From: Anadara kagoshimensis
Taxonomy: Eukaryota; Mollusca; Bivalvia; Arcoida; Arcidae
Reading direction: 5' to 3'
NCBI GenBank assembly: GCA_021292105.1
Contig: CM037865.1
Location: 23,353,928-23,417,927, forward strand
Length of the DNA: 64,000 nt
Both the position numbers and the translations under genes were made by a program. The notes under the pieces were generated by a model. It was not told the DNA's origin and did not search any database. It was given only the letters and a program-made list of their open reading frames with translations. Positions within the stretch are counted from its first letter, which is position 1, and the number at the start of each line of letters is the position of its first letter. Shown here piece by piece: positions 49,275 to 60,925 of this stretch.

Positions 49275-49500
49275 ACTAGAGCTGTCTCTCCAGAGACAAA
49301 TACCCCGTCCCAACCCGGCTTGCTGAGTTGTGACCTTGAACCTTGACCTATATACCTAAATTTTGTATGCGATAAATCGTCTTTATTGGTTTACACATAT
49401 TCCAAGTTTGATCAAAATTCGTTCATAATCTTAGAAAACATAGAGCGGACGCGATAATGCGATGGGTGGCCACACGGACGAACAGTCCATTCCTACATAC
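49275..49500 (+). repeat. dispersed repeat beginning AACTAGAGCTGTCTC
   Basis: AACTAGAGCTGTCTCTCCAG, ACAAATACCCCGTCCC, and GACCTTGAACCTTGACCTAT. This style of repeat is widespread in molluscan genomes as I recall them. It ends just before the SINE A at 49517. Confidence 0.5.
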
Positions 49501-49516
49501 CCTAAATTTCGTTTGA

Positions 49517-49850
49517 CCACTGCGGTAGCTCAGTTGGTAGAGTGCTCGCTCCGTAAGTGGGAGGTCGTGGGTTCGAACCCCGATCGGGTCTGACCCAAGA
49601 CTTGAAAGTGGGTAGTGATTGTTCTTTCGCCAAGCACTCGGCAATACGAAATGAAAGTCACGGTTCTTTCGGATGGGAACTTAAAATAATCGAGGCCCCG
49701 TGTCACGGTGGGCTTGAAAAGCTAAAGAACCCTGCTGTATAATGCCATCAGCGCAACGCACAGTCAAAATTCCTGCACCTTCGCCTATAGCTGGCGACGT
49801 CTCGATATAAGTGAAATATTCTTGACTGGGACGTCAAACACTATTACTCA
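49517..49850 (+). mobile_element. tRNA-derived SINE, family A, full-length copy
   Basis: Starts with a tRNA-like head: A box TAGCTCAGTTGG at 49526-49537 and B box GGTTCGAACCC at 49570-49580. A tRNA-unrelated body of about 230 bp follows, then a 3' domain GATATAAGTGAAATATTC...GACTGGGACGTCAAACAC. About 330 bp in all. Nearly identical to the copy at 45421 over its whole length. The 3' domain suggests V-SINE or MetaSINE-like relatives known in molluscs; not tested. Confidence 0.9.
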
Positions 49851-50179
49851 TCTCTCTCTAATTTTCGTTTGCGGTGGGCATAAATAAGCTGTTCGAGGTT
49901 TAATGCATGTTATGTGTGAATCGCTTTACGAAACTCACACTTTCTACTGTCCGAACCCTTGAGAAGTCCGAGGTTTTTGTATCCAAAAAACCATCCAAAA
50001 ACCAAAATCACATTGAGAACCCAAAACACAAAAAACGGTTTATGTACGAGACGTCCGCGGAACGATTGCTCTCATGCCGTTTACCCCTTGCCAGGCCCCA
50101 GCCCTGCAGAATTAAAACAACCAATTGGTCAACTTTTTGTTCCGATAAGCCCTTGACTGAAGAGTTCCATTGACTTCTA

Positions 50180-52425
50180 ACAGGTCCGAGCTCGTGTTAT
50201 ATTATTGGGTAGGCGTTTTATCTTATTCAGGAAAATATTTTAATTTCCTTGATCAGTTTGATAAAATTTCACAAATAGATATAATTTTCACCTGAAAATA
50301 ATTGAGGAATATTTGATTAATGTATGCAACATTTAACACCCTCATGCGAGAACGAACGTCTGAATACTAGGGTGTCGTTCAAATATCGAATTTTTAAAAA
50401 TGAATTTGTCTTCCTTGTTGTTAATAATATACTCGCATATCCCTGTAACAACACGATAATTGGTTTGTATCGAATTAATGAAATTGACAAGTACCTGTCA
50501 GCCATCAAGATATGTCTGCCCGGGTCATACCGTATAATAAACGGTATCACTTCTTGTAAACCTTAATTAAAACAAGATAGGGCAACTTACACGTCTAGTT
50601 GAGAACAGTATGACCAAGTTGTGATGCTCCTCCATTACTCTGCCATCCTAAAAATCCCCACCACGCGTTTCTCTTTTCAAAGAATACTTGCAAAGAATGG
50701 CTTGGAACGGCAGATCTTCACGCAGACAGTTAATTATATAATAATTGCACCAATGTTGCGTATGATGCGGCAGCGTCGAAAGACTGAAGAACGGGAATAT
50801 CATGAGACGACGACGTAACTACATGGACAAATGATGGTATAACTCGGGTGTAAGAGAAAGGGAAAGCTACTCTTTTAAAAAATGAAATATATAAATGATT
50901 TGAAACTCTATTTGATTGAAAATCATAATTATTACTTTTGTAAAAAAAAAAATGTACATGTACGTAAAAGTTTTAGTGTTAGTCTGTAATTCTGTGTCAT
51001 TTCCAAACTACTGTATAACACGGAATTTCTTGGAAATGAAAGATACTACTTCTTCACATCCACTCCTTTTTTTGAAAGAAAAACTTATCAGATGTTTTAC
51101 TGAGATGTCAGTTGACTAATATACTGTAAATTCGCGTCAAATAATTTTCGCGAGTAGAGACATTTCGAGCTTTTCATGTATTTCTATTTTGACGTAGTCG
51201 GATGACAGTCGGGGCAAAAACTAGTAAAATATATAAAATTGAATAATCGTTCCGTTTCCCCCATCTTGTTACTTTCGCGAATTTTACTCGAAAATATCGA
51301 ACGCAAAAATTTCCCCAATTACATTAAAATAGAAATGATTGTGGCATGGTGAAACGCACATACAGTACAGACCTGTCGAGTGGCTTAGATACTGAAAAGC
51401 TGTGGCAACTGCCGAGATAAAGTCCTCTATGAAACGAGGGGTCGGAATTGATTCGCTTCGGCACTCATTAGTTATCTCGACCTTAAGCTTTCGACAGACC
51501 TGTACTGTACATAGAATGTATAAACACGGTACCAATCTAATTAAAATATACACTTGACTCAATTAGTTTTCAACTAAATCAACAGTTTTCTTCTCTTAAA
51601 AAGAAGAAAATTGACTCAATACAAATCTACCACTTTTTTGTCTTAAAGAATTTATCATTATTTACATAACGTCTTTTTCAAACAACTCAACGTGCAAAAA
51701 ACACAGACACTTAAGTATGAAATACAAATAAGGAAAACAGCTTCTTTCAGTTCAAACAGTGGAAATGTTTTGAAAAAACATGAAAAGTAAATGTTAGTGA
51801 AAGCAAGCGATAACAGTGTAGTTCCAACAGCGACGGCGTCAAAGCGAGCGTATTGACCGGTAATATTAACACATCGCCTTCAAGTATTATAAAAACATTG
51901 GTTTTTGTAAGTGTGACAGTATTTATGTATTTATGGAAAATTGACTTAACACATCCGGTTATTTTATTGTTTAACAAACTTATACCTTAAATATTTAATG
52001 AGGAGAACAATACCTGTAATTGTTGTGTCAACGTAAGGTAGGGGTGATCGATAATAGGAGGGATTTAACAACAAGTAACAAACACATGTTAATTTCCATT
52101 GAAAACAGAGCCTGACATAACATCACACTTGTCTAGGAACAGCTTTATTATAACGGTATGGGTCAAAATTCTTTTTTGAGTACTTCTAGATCCAGAAAGG
52201 ACTAAATTGATTATGTGTCGATGACCGTTTTAATTATGGGTGCCGTGGACTATTTTTGAAAAGCTGTTGTTAAAAATAGTTCATGATATTTCTGATGATT
52301 TTTTTAAGTTTCTAAAAGTTCTTTTCAGGAGAAAATTACTTTTTATTCCAACGTTTTAACGATCAATCTGTGGCGTGTAAAATGCACCAAACATTTCCTT
52401 GAATTAATTCCTTTATTGATTTAAA
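50180..52425. other. non-coding stretch, no gene recognised
   Basis: Only chance ORFs up to 92 codons and the MITE-1 copy at 51366. Confidence 0.5.
51366..51505 (-). mobile_element. MITE-1, copy 6, internally deleted
   Basis: TACAGACCTGTCGAG and CTTTCGACAGACCTGTAC ends but only 140 bp long. The left subterminal GTTTAACACTGAGC part is lost. Confidence 0.8.
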
Positions 52426-52738
52426 TGGGGTTTGATGTCCCAGTCAAGAACATTTCACTTATATCGAGGCGTCACCAGATACAGATAAAGTGACATTTTG
52501 ACGCGTGCATCGCGCTCAGGGCAATGTGCAAAGAGGGTTCTTAAGCATGTGACACGTTAAACTCGGCTACAAGGGGCATCGTATTTTGCCGTCTCTTCCG
52601 AAAGACCAAGCAACTTTCATTTCTAAATGCCGGGTGCTTGGTGAAAGATCAGCCACCAGACTCGCTACCTATCATCAAGGTTGGTCAGACCCGACAAGGA
52701 TTACAACCCAGACTACCACCTGAACTATCGTAGTGATG
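52426..52738 (-). mobile_element. tRNA-derived SINE, family A, diverged
   Basis: Reads on the minus strand: head around 52738-52690 (weak B box), CCAAGCACCCGGCA body word, then tail ATATAAGTGAAATGTTCTTG and GACTGGGAC near 52440. Older copy with many changes. Confidence 0.8.
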
Positions 52739-53261
52739 CAAGTGTTTTTTCTGTTCCTAATGATAGGCGTCAATTATCCCCAACGCAATCATTTAAACTA
52801 AGTTTTTTTCCTGAACTAAAATTTAGCAAATAATGTCATTTTTGGAACCAAGAATAAACGTTTGATATAAATGGTATATAAATGTTATGTAATTGATGTG
52901 ATTTTCAAAAGGATATCATAAATTCCTGAATATTTTAAAAATCAATAAAATTATTAAGATATCAATTTTGTCAAATTTAAGCTAATGAAAAACTTGGTTA
53001 AGGAATGGTTGTGAAACCGGGGCCTGGTAAAAATAATGAAAAAATTAAAATGAATCATTTTGTCCAGTAGAAGAATAAGTCCTTTATTCTGGGCGTTATT
53101 ACGTGCAATGTTAACTTGAATTGATAACCTGCTGAATGAAACAATTATTCGATAAAATTATTTTAATATCGATTTTTGGGCGTGTGCATAATTTGAAATA
53201 TGAATTTCAAATATTTAACCAATGTTTCAAATATCACTTTACATTGCAATGGTATTTTGTG

Positions 53262-53267
<6 letters not shown>

Positions 53268-53297
<30 letters not shown>
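53268..53297 (+). repeat. (CT)n microsatellite
   Basis: About 14 CT units; a smaller CT run follows at 53344 after a duplicated GTAGAAGATCTC word. Confidence 0.93.
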
Positions 53298-53299
<2 letters not shown>

Positions 53300-53562
53300 C
53301 TCGATGAGAGAATCTCGTAGAAGATCTCACTGGGCCGTAGAAGATCTCTCTCTCTCTCCTAGTAGTTGCATTTACTTACAAGTGATTTTTAAGTTATGCA
53401 ATCTTCATATAACTACTGATTCATGATCATAGGACAATGCAACAAAAGACGCCTTTCCCAGTCACATGCGCACTTTATTTCAGACTATGTTAAAGTACAT
53501 ACCACTATACAAAGTAGGTCTGTAGTTGGAAAATAAAGTTACAGCCAGTGAACATGTATATA

Positions 53563-53857
53563 TAGCAACTCCCTATGATGTCCAACGCCTAATGAAGTCC
53601 AAACTTCATAAAAAGATTACACGTTTTCTTTTTTATAACTGAAAAAGCTTAGGTGAATCCATGCACAAGTACTTTTAAAATTGTCCAGGCTTCATTAGAT
53701 GTTGACAATTTCGACGCCTAATGAAGTCAAATAATTGAGGCTCCAGAGTCGAATGAAGTCGTTTAATTTTGAGAATAATTTTATTTTGTAATACCAAAAA
53801 AGACTTCTTGACTGACGCTCCAATCTTCAATCTTTGGACTTCATTAGGAGTTGTTAC
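53563..53857 (+). mobile_element. MITE-2 copy
   Basis: Left end AGCAACTCCCTATGATGTCC, right end GGACTTCATTAGGAGTTGTT. It holds two CGCCTAATGAAGTC motifs and a segment TTGAGGCTCCAGA...AATTTTGAGAATAAT shared in reverse with the copy at 54612. Confidence 0.8.
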
Positions 53858-54348
53858 GTTTACATGTCCTTGGCAATACCTGGAGTTACCAAGAGCATCA
53901 ACACATTTCATAAAACATGGAATAATAGACAAATCACATGAAAACATTCATTATACATTATATAATGCGATAGACAGCATCAACAAATCCCTGAATTGAA
54001 GCTTAACAATGAATTTTGAGATTGAATTAGCGGACCAGCTCACTTCGCAAGAGAAGTTGCAATAGCAATACATGTATAACAAAAAAAATCTTTTAAAACT
54101 TTGGGGCCCAGACAAATTTCTGGGGGTCATGGACTGCTGGGCCCCTGTAAATCTCAATCCCTGAAATCCCCGACCCAGTTGGACCTTGCTACCCTGGACA
54201 ATCGAGGACAGAGATTTTCCCACGTCATAAGGGTATATACATCTACTCGCATACTAAATTTCGTTGAAATCTAGTTTTGGAGGAAATCAAGTCAAAGGAT
54301 AGAAGGTGCTCGAGCAGCGGTGTCACCATGAACATTGTGGATAGGAAT

Positions 54349-54533
54349 AGTGTTCCAGTCAAGATTCTTTCCATTAAGAAGAGACGGTCAGTTCTGAGAT
54401 TGTGGAGGAAACAGCAGTACCCGGTAAACGAACACACAAACTTTCTCGCACTAGCGTCTGTCCTCCGATCGGGATTCGAACCAAAGAACTGCGCTGTGGT
54501 TCGCAATCCAACACTCTGCGACCAAGGTACACA
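54349..54533 (-). mobile_element. SINE family B
   Basis: Minus-strand copy: GTTCCAGTCAAGATTCTTTC, GGAGGAAACAGCAGTACCCG, and GGGATTCGAACCAAAGAAC. The 131-codon frame at 54277-54672 runs through it and is not a gene. Confidence 0.82.
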
Positions 54534-54611
54534 ATTAAAGAAGGATTTAAAAGGGTCTTTGGAGGTAAGTCCGGAACCCTTGATTGATGGTTACTACAAC
54601 TGGGTTAGAGT

Positions 54612-54808
54612 TGTAACAACTTCTAATGAAATCCAAAGATTAAGGCTTCAGAGAAGAAGTTTTTTTTGTTGATATTATAAAATAAAATTATTCACCATTC
54701 TCAAAATTGAACGACTGTATTTGAATTCTCGTCTGGAGCCTCAATATTTAGACTCCATTAGGCGTCGAAATTACCAACGCCTCATGAAGTTTCGTAAGGA
54801 GTTGAGCA
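54612..54808 (-). mobile_element. MITE-2 copy, inverted
   Basis: TGTAACAACTTCTAATGAAA at the low end; CTCCATTAGGCGTCGAAATT and AAGGAGTTGAGCAC at the high end. Over about 150 bp it is the reverse complement of 53709-53857. Confidence 0.8.
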
Positions 54809-56146
54809 CTACTTTGATTAGATCAAAGATTTTTGCTTTGACCACACGGCGTTGCTCTGTGTTTCACCAGAAAAAATAAAGGCGTTCGAAAATAATTGTA
54901 GACAAATAAGATATTCTATTAAAATTTTGCTATTGATGTGCATTACATGCATTGTTAAATTTTAAGCGGTTCAGTTCTATAATGGTGATCAGACCAGCTG
55001 TCGTTGTCTCCGGTGCATTGGTGATGTAAAGGTGATCAATCAAGCCAAAAAGCTTAAAATGAGATGGGTATCGCAGAAAATAGACTTTTTGCCTTACTAA
55101 CCGTGGCGCGAATGGCCTACAAACACCATTTTATAAAAGAGTTTAGCCAACTTTGTTGTAGTTTCACAATGGTTGTGATTGACGTTTTAAAGGCAGTATA
55201 TTAGGGCACCGTACAGAAGTAAGGGCATATAATACCATCGTATTGTTATATTGTACCTTTAATTATTGACGTTTATTTACAAATAAATATGTAATTAATA
55301 GGACGAATCTAAATACACCTTGATCGATAAGATTTATCAGATTATTTGGAAGATCGATAAAATACTTCGATTTGTACAGATCACTTATCATTTACGTGTA
55401 CATGGTATGTTGTTGTTCAAGGTTATTCTGTCTTTTGTTTTAAAACATAAAATATTACTTAATGGGCCAATATAACATGGTTATTTTACCGTTAATTTCA
55501 AATTTAAAACCATCACACTTCCCCCCGCTTAAGATAAATGACGTCCTTATTTTATGTGACTGCTATTTGCTGTTGATATATAAAGACAATATTGATACGT
55601 TCATCATCCCAAAATAACATTAAAGAATACTTTATTAGTTTTGCAGTAAGGGTCAAATGTTCACTTCAAACATGTTGGATTTTACCTGTCTTCTCGGGTG
55701 TGTTCAGGTTATTGCAATTATTTCGGTTAATTTATCTTACAGATCTTATCACTGGTCTTTTTAAAAATATGAAAAATTAGACCTGCATAACATTTGAACT
55801 ACATTTTTTATATATTTAAATTATAAAAGGAATATTATCTCGAATAACAGCATACAATTTGAACTGTATTTTTTATATTTGAATTTGAATAAAAATATAT
55901 TTATAATCCTAAAGGGAATGGTATCTCTAAGCGGATTTATCAAGAAACATTAAAGAAACCTTTTAAAAATATGTCGATAGGTCTTAAAAATAAGATGTTG
56001 TAATAAATAATTAACAGATCAAAATAATATTGACACAACCGATGAAAAAATACTATACTATTTTTCAGTGTGTTTTTAGCCGTACACCTTAAAAGTTTTT
56101 TTTATTGTAAAGGTTTTAGTTCTCAGACAAGATTATTTCACTTATA

Positions 56147-56318
56147 TCGAGACGTTACCTGAAGTTTTACTTAATCGAGACTTAACCATTAGTGCAACTT
56201 CTATCGAGACGTTACCTGAGGTTTTACTTATATCGAGACGTTACTTGAAGTTTTGCTTATATTGAGACGTTATCTAAAGTTTTACTTATATTGAGACGTC
56301 ACCAAGACCTGAACAATA
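56147..56318 (-). repeat. 29-bp tandem array derived from a SINE tail
   Basis: Six units start at 56147, 56175, 56204, 56233, 56262 and 56291 (spacing 28, 29, 29, 29, 29). Consensus TCGAGACGTTACCTGAAG then TTTTACTTATA. On the minus strand it reads TATAAGTAAAA...CGTCTCGA, the SINE A/B tail word, so the array grew from a SINE 3' domain. Confidence 0.88.
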
Positions 56319-56364
56319 AAAAGACCTGTCATGTTCATTGATAATGCATTGCACATGTTCTCAG

Positions 56365-56632
56365 ATATAGTATGTGGGGATCGGAGTTCGAATCCCGACC
56401 GGGTCTAATCAAGACTTGAACATTGGTAGCGATATGTTATTTCGCCAAGCACTTGACATTTATAAATGGAAGTCACAGGGTCCTTAGAAAGAGGCATGTG
56501 TCCCGTTTTACGGTAGGCGTCTTACCTAACATTGCAATGCAAAGGTAAACATTTCTGTGACTTCACCTATAGCTGATGGCGTCTCGATATAGGTGAAATA
56601 TTCTTGCCTAGGACGTAAAATCTCATTCAAGC
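56365..56632 (+). mobile_element. tRNA-derived SINE, family A, 5'-truncated
   Basis: B box GAGTTCGAATCCCGACC at about 56384, then CGCCAAGCACTTGACATT and tail GTCTCGATATAGGTGAAATA with CCTAGGACGTAAAAT. The A-box part of the head is lost. It lies next to a 29-bp tandem array made from the tail domain in opposite orientation. Confidence 0.85.
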
Positions 56633-57201
56633 AATCACCAGATGGTGTTGTAAGCTACAGTGGCGATTTGTCGATTGTGGAATCAAAACATGTCACGGTG
56701 ATTAAAATAAAATAAAAACGAAACAAGTTTTCCTTTAAAGAAACACTGGTTGTCGACTGAAACAAACCTATTGGTAGATCAACGTGTCTTTAAGTTCTAC
56801 AGTGAACATCACCGAGTTGTTCAACAAGAGTTTATTGAAATTGTAATGGGATGCTATGTCCCGTAAACAAAAAGGACCAAATGGACCCTTCCACTTACTT
56901 AAAACCACTCAAGCATGAAAAGTATGTCATTGGATTGATCTAACTAAAAAACCAATCTGGCATGAGTCGTCATCAATAAAACAAACATTGTTTTTGTTTG
57001 GCACTCATGGTTTTGGTACGTAGAATATGATTTTTTAGCTCAAAGAAGCGTTTTTAGGTGTTTCACTTCATACGGAGTTGCAACAACAAACGAACGAGAC
57101 GGATTGGGGTATCGCCACAAAACTAGTGGTCACAGGGGGGTGGTGGTGTTGTTCAACTACGTTTGTGCATGTTTAAGTGGAGCACACACACAAAAAAGAG
57201 A

Positions 57202-57428
57202 TATTTTACGCCCAGTTTATACTTTTCACTCGGTTATTAGATGATGGAGCAAACCGGAGTACCGGGAGAAATTATTGAACCGCATATACCTTCGACAACT
57301 CCACCAGAACTGACAGACTTTCTTATACTAGTAATAGGATCTGTCCGAGTGGGATTCCAACTTCGGTAGCGAGAGGATTCGTGATATGTAATCCGGCGTT
57401 TTAAATCTCACCGCCAATTATGTCCCAC
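57202..57428 (-). mobile_element. SINE family B
   Basis: Minus-strand copy: TTTTACGCCCAGTTTATAC, GGAGCAAACCGGAGTACCGG, ATAGGATCTGTCCGAGTGGG and a weak B box. Confidence 0.8.
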
Positions 57429-57499
57429 AAGACAGATTATTATAGGGTGCTTCATAGATGTCCTCAAGATCTCTTTATGCTTTGGTTTGATAGGAGCTA

Positions 57500-57731
57500 T
57501 GTAACAACTCGTAATAAAGTCCGGCGCCTAATGAAATCCGGGCTTCATTAGGCGGCGTTGCAATTTCGGCATGAAGTCCGAACTTCATTAGGCGTTGCAA
57601 TTTGGACATGAAGTCCGGGCTTCATTAGGCGTTGCAATTTCGACATGAAACCCGGGCTTCAATAGGCGTTGCAATTTTGGCATCAAGTCCGGCCTTCAAT
57701 AAGCGCTGAACTTCATTTTCGAGTTGTTACA
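57500..57731. mobile_element. MITE-2 (TGTAACAACTC family) with internal 37-bp tandem array
   Basis: Outer ends TGTAACAACTCG and CGAGTTGTTACA are perfect complements. Inside lie five units, each a near-palindrome GAAGTCCGGGCTTC followed by ATTAGGCGTTGCAATTTC-type sequence. No coding potential. Confidence 0.88.
57533..57720 (+). repeat. 37-bp tandem array inside MITE-2
   Basis: Unit starts at 57533, 57573, 57610, 57647 and 57684: the first is 40 bp with a GCG insertion, the others are exactly 37 bp apart. Each unit can fold on its GAAGTCC/GGGCTTC arm. Confidence 0.92.
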
Positions 57732-58745
57732 GAGGTATGTAATGTGTCGCAATTTTAAGACCATCGATTACAAAACTGGAGTGTCAGTTAGTTGCTTGGT
57801 TAAATATTGTTTTACGTCACATCAGCAATCTCTCAGTCATTTATGACGAGACAATTTCTTACACAAGTTCGTGAGTATGTGCGTTTGTGCAAGTGTTTTT
57901 GGTCTGTTCACTTGTAGCTACATTCAGAGTGCCAGAACACTTGCACGCAATATCGCCGATGAACGTCACAGACCATTCCGTCCATACTGGTACCAGTAAG
58001 ACGGTCAAACCCAACGAGATGAAGCACATTGGGTTTGAAAGCCAACGCCTTACCCACTTGGTCTCCGTGGTCCTTGAAGGACATGGAGCAGGATGGCAAA
58101 ACTAGTAGCCAAAGAAGTGGTTAAAGTACTTTTGTATTGTTCAAACTACCTGCACTTATGTTCCATGAAAGAAGTAGAACATTTATTTAAAAAATATTAC
58201 ACGTGTCCTGAGCCTAAGGTCTATTTACACTTATTGTCTCAGTATATTAATAAGTAAAACAAAATTCCTCGCCTTTAGCAATAAAACCCCATTTAATTTC
58301 TACATAAACCCCTTTTTGATCTATATTAAATTAATAATATAACTTACAGATTATAGAAATTCGTTTAAACCCCCCTCCATACTTAAGGAGGATATATTTT
58401 AAGACCATGACACAATTTCTATACCTAAATATATTACTAATAAAGACAGAATTATCATTAATATTTTACTTATGACATTATGAACTTTAATGTTTTATTT
58501 CCAATAATGTCCAGAATGTGTATACCTACTTTTGACCTAATTCCTAAAATATTTATTTTTAGAAGTACTTAGCCTTCATTTCATTCATGTTATTAAACTA
58601 TGTTTTTGTCAAATTCCTACGATTCCACGATAGACTGTTCTTGATAAAAATGATAATGACAATAATAATAATAATGATAATAAGAAAAAAGCTTCCTTTA
58701 CACATGTCACCTTACTGGCTCCAAACATTTGTGGCTGTACAACAC

Positions 58746-58941
58746 GTCGTTTGCCAAAAGCAAGAAATATCATCTTAAAACAATACTGTTCAATTTGTAA
58801 GACTAGGGATGTCTAGTCATTTGCCTTGAACTCGGTTGTTAATGTCGTTTGCCAAAAGCAAGAAATATCATCTTTAAACAATACTGTTCAATTTGTAAGA
58901 CTAGGGATGTCTAGTCATTTGCCTTGAACTCGGTTGTTAAT
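58746..58941 (+). repeat. 98-bp tandem duplication
   Basis: Two units, from GTCGTTTGCCAAAAGCAAG to CTCGGTTGTTAAT, starting at 58746 and 58844. Nearly identical; one visible difference (CTTAAAACAA against CTTTAAACAA). Confidence 0.95.
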
Positions 58942-59569
58942 GTTGTGGTCACCAATGAAGAAGAAACAGAAAACGAAGATACAACAACAAAATGTTAATA
59001 CACGTATGGCCAAATACGCAATGAAAACTGTAAAAGAAAAATGGAAACAATCATTGTAACATTGGCGTTTTTTGGTATATTAATAATTTCTTGAAGACTT
59101 GTGCGAAATCAACAGGTGAACTGCAATGTTCGCAGCAGGAACTAATTGACTCTTGTGTCTAACTTGATGCAAATCGTAAACCACATTTAACAAGTATGTT
59201 GACCGTCCAAATTAAAATAGATAAAAATTGCTGATGCAGCATAAAATGCATATAGCCAGTCAACAAACCAAAGTACAATTATTGGGTCTATATTTAATTC
59301 TGGTACAAACTTCGTATAAATTCCTAACACATTGTATGGGATAGTTTTTAATTTATATACTAAACAATAACAAATTAAAACCACAATTCCCATACGCGAG
59401 TATACAGCTGCTGTTCAATGTTATTTTCACACGCTCTAATATTTTTGATGCGTCTATTCAACAAAGTTCTGAAATTTAAACTTTTACATTAAATTAAGTT
59501 AAAATGGCATCACGCAAGACTTGTACGAAGTTGTTTCCTTCTCGAAAAGCTGAATGGCATAATACCTTT

Positions 59570-59777
59570 TGCTTTTTATTTCATCTTTATAGAGGCGATT
59601 AGTTCTGGGATATTTGAGGAAACTGGAGTACCTGGAGAAACTGCCAACCTTCGACAACCGAATTGACAAACTCTCTCGAACTAGAATCCGTCTGAGTGAA
59701 AATCTACTGTGAGAGGTGCTGTAATTCCATAAGCACGCACTTTAGACCTTAAGACCACTCAGTAACCGATCCCCTGC
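59570..59777 (-). mobile_element. SINE family B, diverged
   Basis: Minus-strand copy: GAGGAAACTGGAGTACCTGG, GACAAACTCTCTCGAACTAG and a head relic GACCACTCAGTAACCGATCC. The extreme tail is eroded. Confidence 0.72.
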
Positions 59778-60831
59778 TTTCCCGGGGGAATGTTTTAACG
59801 ATATCGGTCTTGTAACTACATCATGTATGGAGAAATAAAAAAGACAAATCAAATTAGGACGAGAGAGAGAGGGAGAGAGAGAGAGAGTCAAAACGGTGCT
59901 ATTTACAAACCCAAACAAATACGTTTAGTGCTTTGCGTCATGTATTTTAGTATATGTTATAAACTTATCGAAATATTCGAATTAAATGGAGTAGTTGTTA
60001 TAAAAATGTATATAAGAGGCTATAAAAACCTGAATACATGATGATATGATGAATCTGGAGATTATGAAGGAGTATTTATTACTTTCGAATTTTGACCTCG
60101 AGAGCCTAAAATCTGAACTTGAGAGCTTATTGTTGTAGTACATGTACACTTGCTCCACGCTTTGTTGTTTATTTAGTTAGATAAAATATTTCATATTCAC
60201 GTGTATGTCATATATCTGCCCTTTTAGAACACTGCTGTAGTTCAGTTGTTAGTCCCCCCCCCCACCCCATGCACTTTATAAAACCAATCTTCTGGGACCA
60301 GAGTTGCAATTTCTCTATAGCCAAAGGTTGCTAAAATTGCTCTCAGTGTGATGATACACTACATGTTTGCGACTGCAGAACGCAATTCATTTTGTTATAT
60401 ATTTTCATAACTATGTGTATTTACAAACTACTTGTTTTCACTATATTTTATTTTTAAAAACAGGGCATTAAATTGCCATTTATGTGTTATGCGCCCTGTA
60501 TGACTATGCTTCTCCCATTATGGTACTTAGACGATGTCCGCAAAATTTCAAACATCTAGATCTTATTCAGAAAACAATAACTCAACTGACTAGTTACAAA
60601 TGTCCATATTTCCTGGCAAATAGTTTGGGCATCGGTGGCCGAGGCTTATTCACAGCACTTCTTATTGTCTATGGTGAATCAGAAGAGAACATTTCCAGTT
60701 TACAATTGCTTGCAAAGGGTCGATGGTTTTTCGGTAGTATCCCACCTATTATTTAAATTATTTAAACTTTATTTTTATAGAAATGTTAAAAATCACCCTT
60801 TCCGTTAATTTTAAATTTTTCAGTCAATATT

Positions 60832-60925
60832 CTAGCGGAGGATACAAACGGAAGTCTCCCTTTTCTCCCGGTTTTCTTCCACCAATCCAAATGTGACCGT
60901 CTCAATTTAAGTGCATGAACTTGAA
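60832..60925 (+). mobile_element. SINE family B fragment
   Basis: Central-to-tail piece: CTCCCGGTTTTCTTCCACCA and GACCGTCTCAATTTAAGTGC. Confidence 0.55.

Noticed and set aside
54277-54672. 131-codon plus-strand ORF
   Set aside because: It reads antisense through a SINE B and into a MITE-2 copy.
57533-57720. CRISPR-like array of palindromic repeats
   Set aside because: Units are contiguous with no unique spacers, lie within a TIR element, and the DNA is eukaryotic.
60484-60756. Possible single exon after an acceptor-like site
   Set aside because: 90 codons without recognisable similarity; no matching donor or neighbouring exon could be supported.
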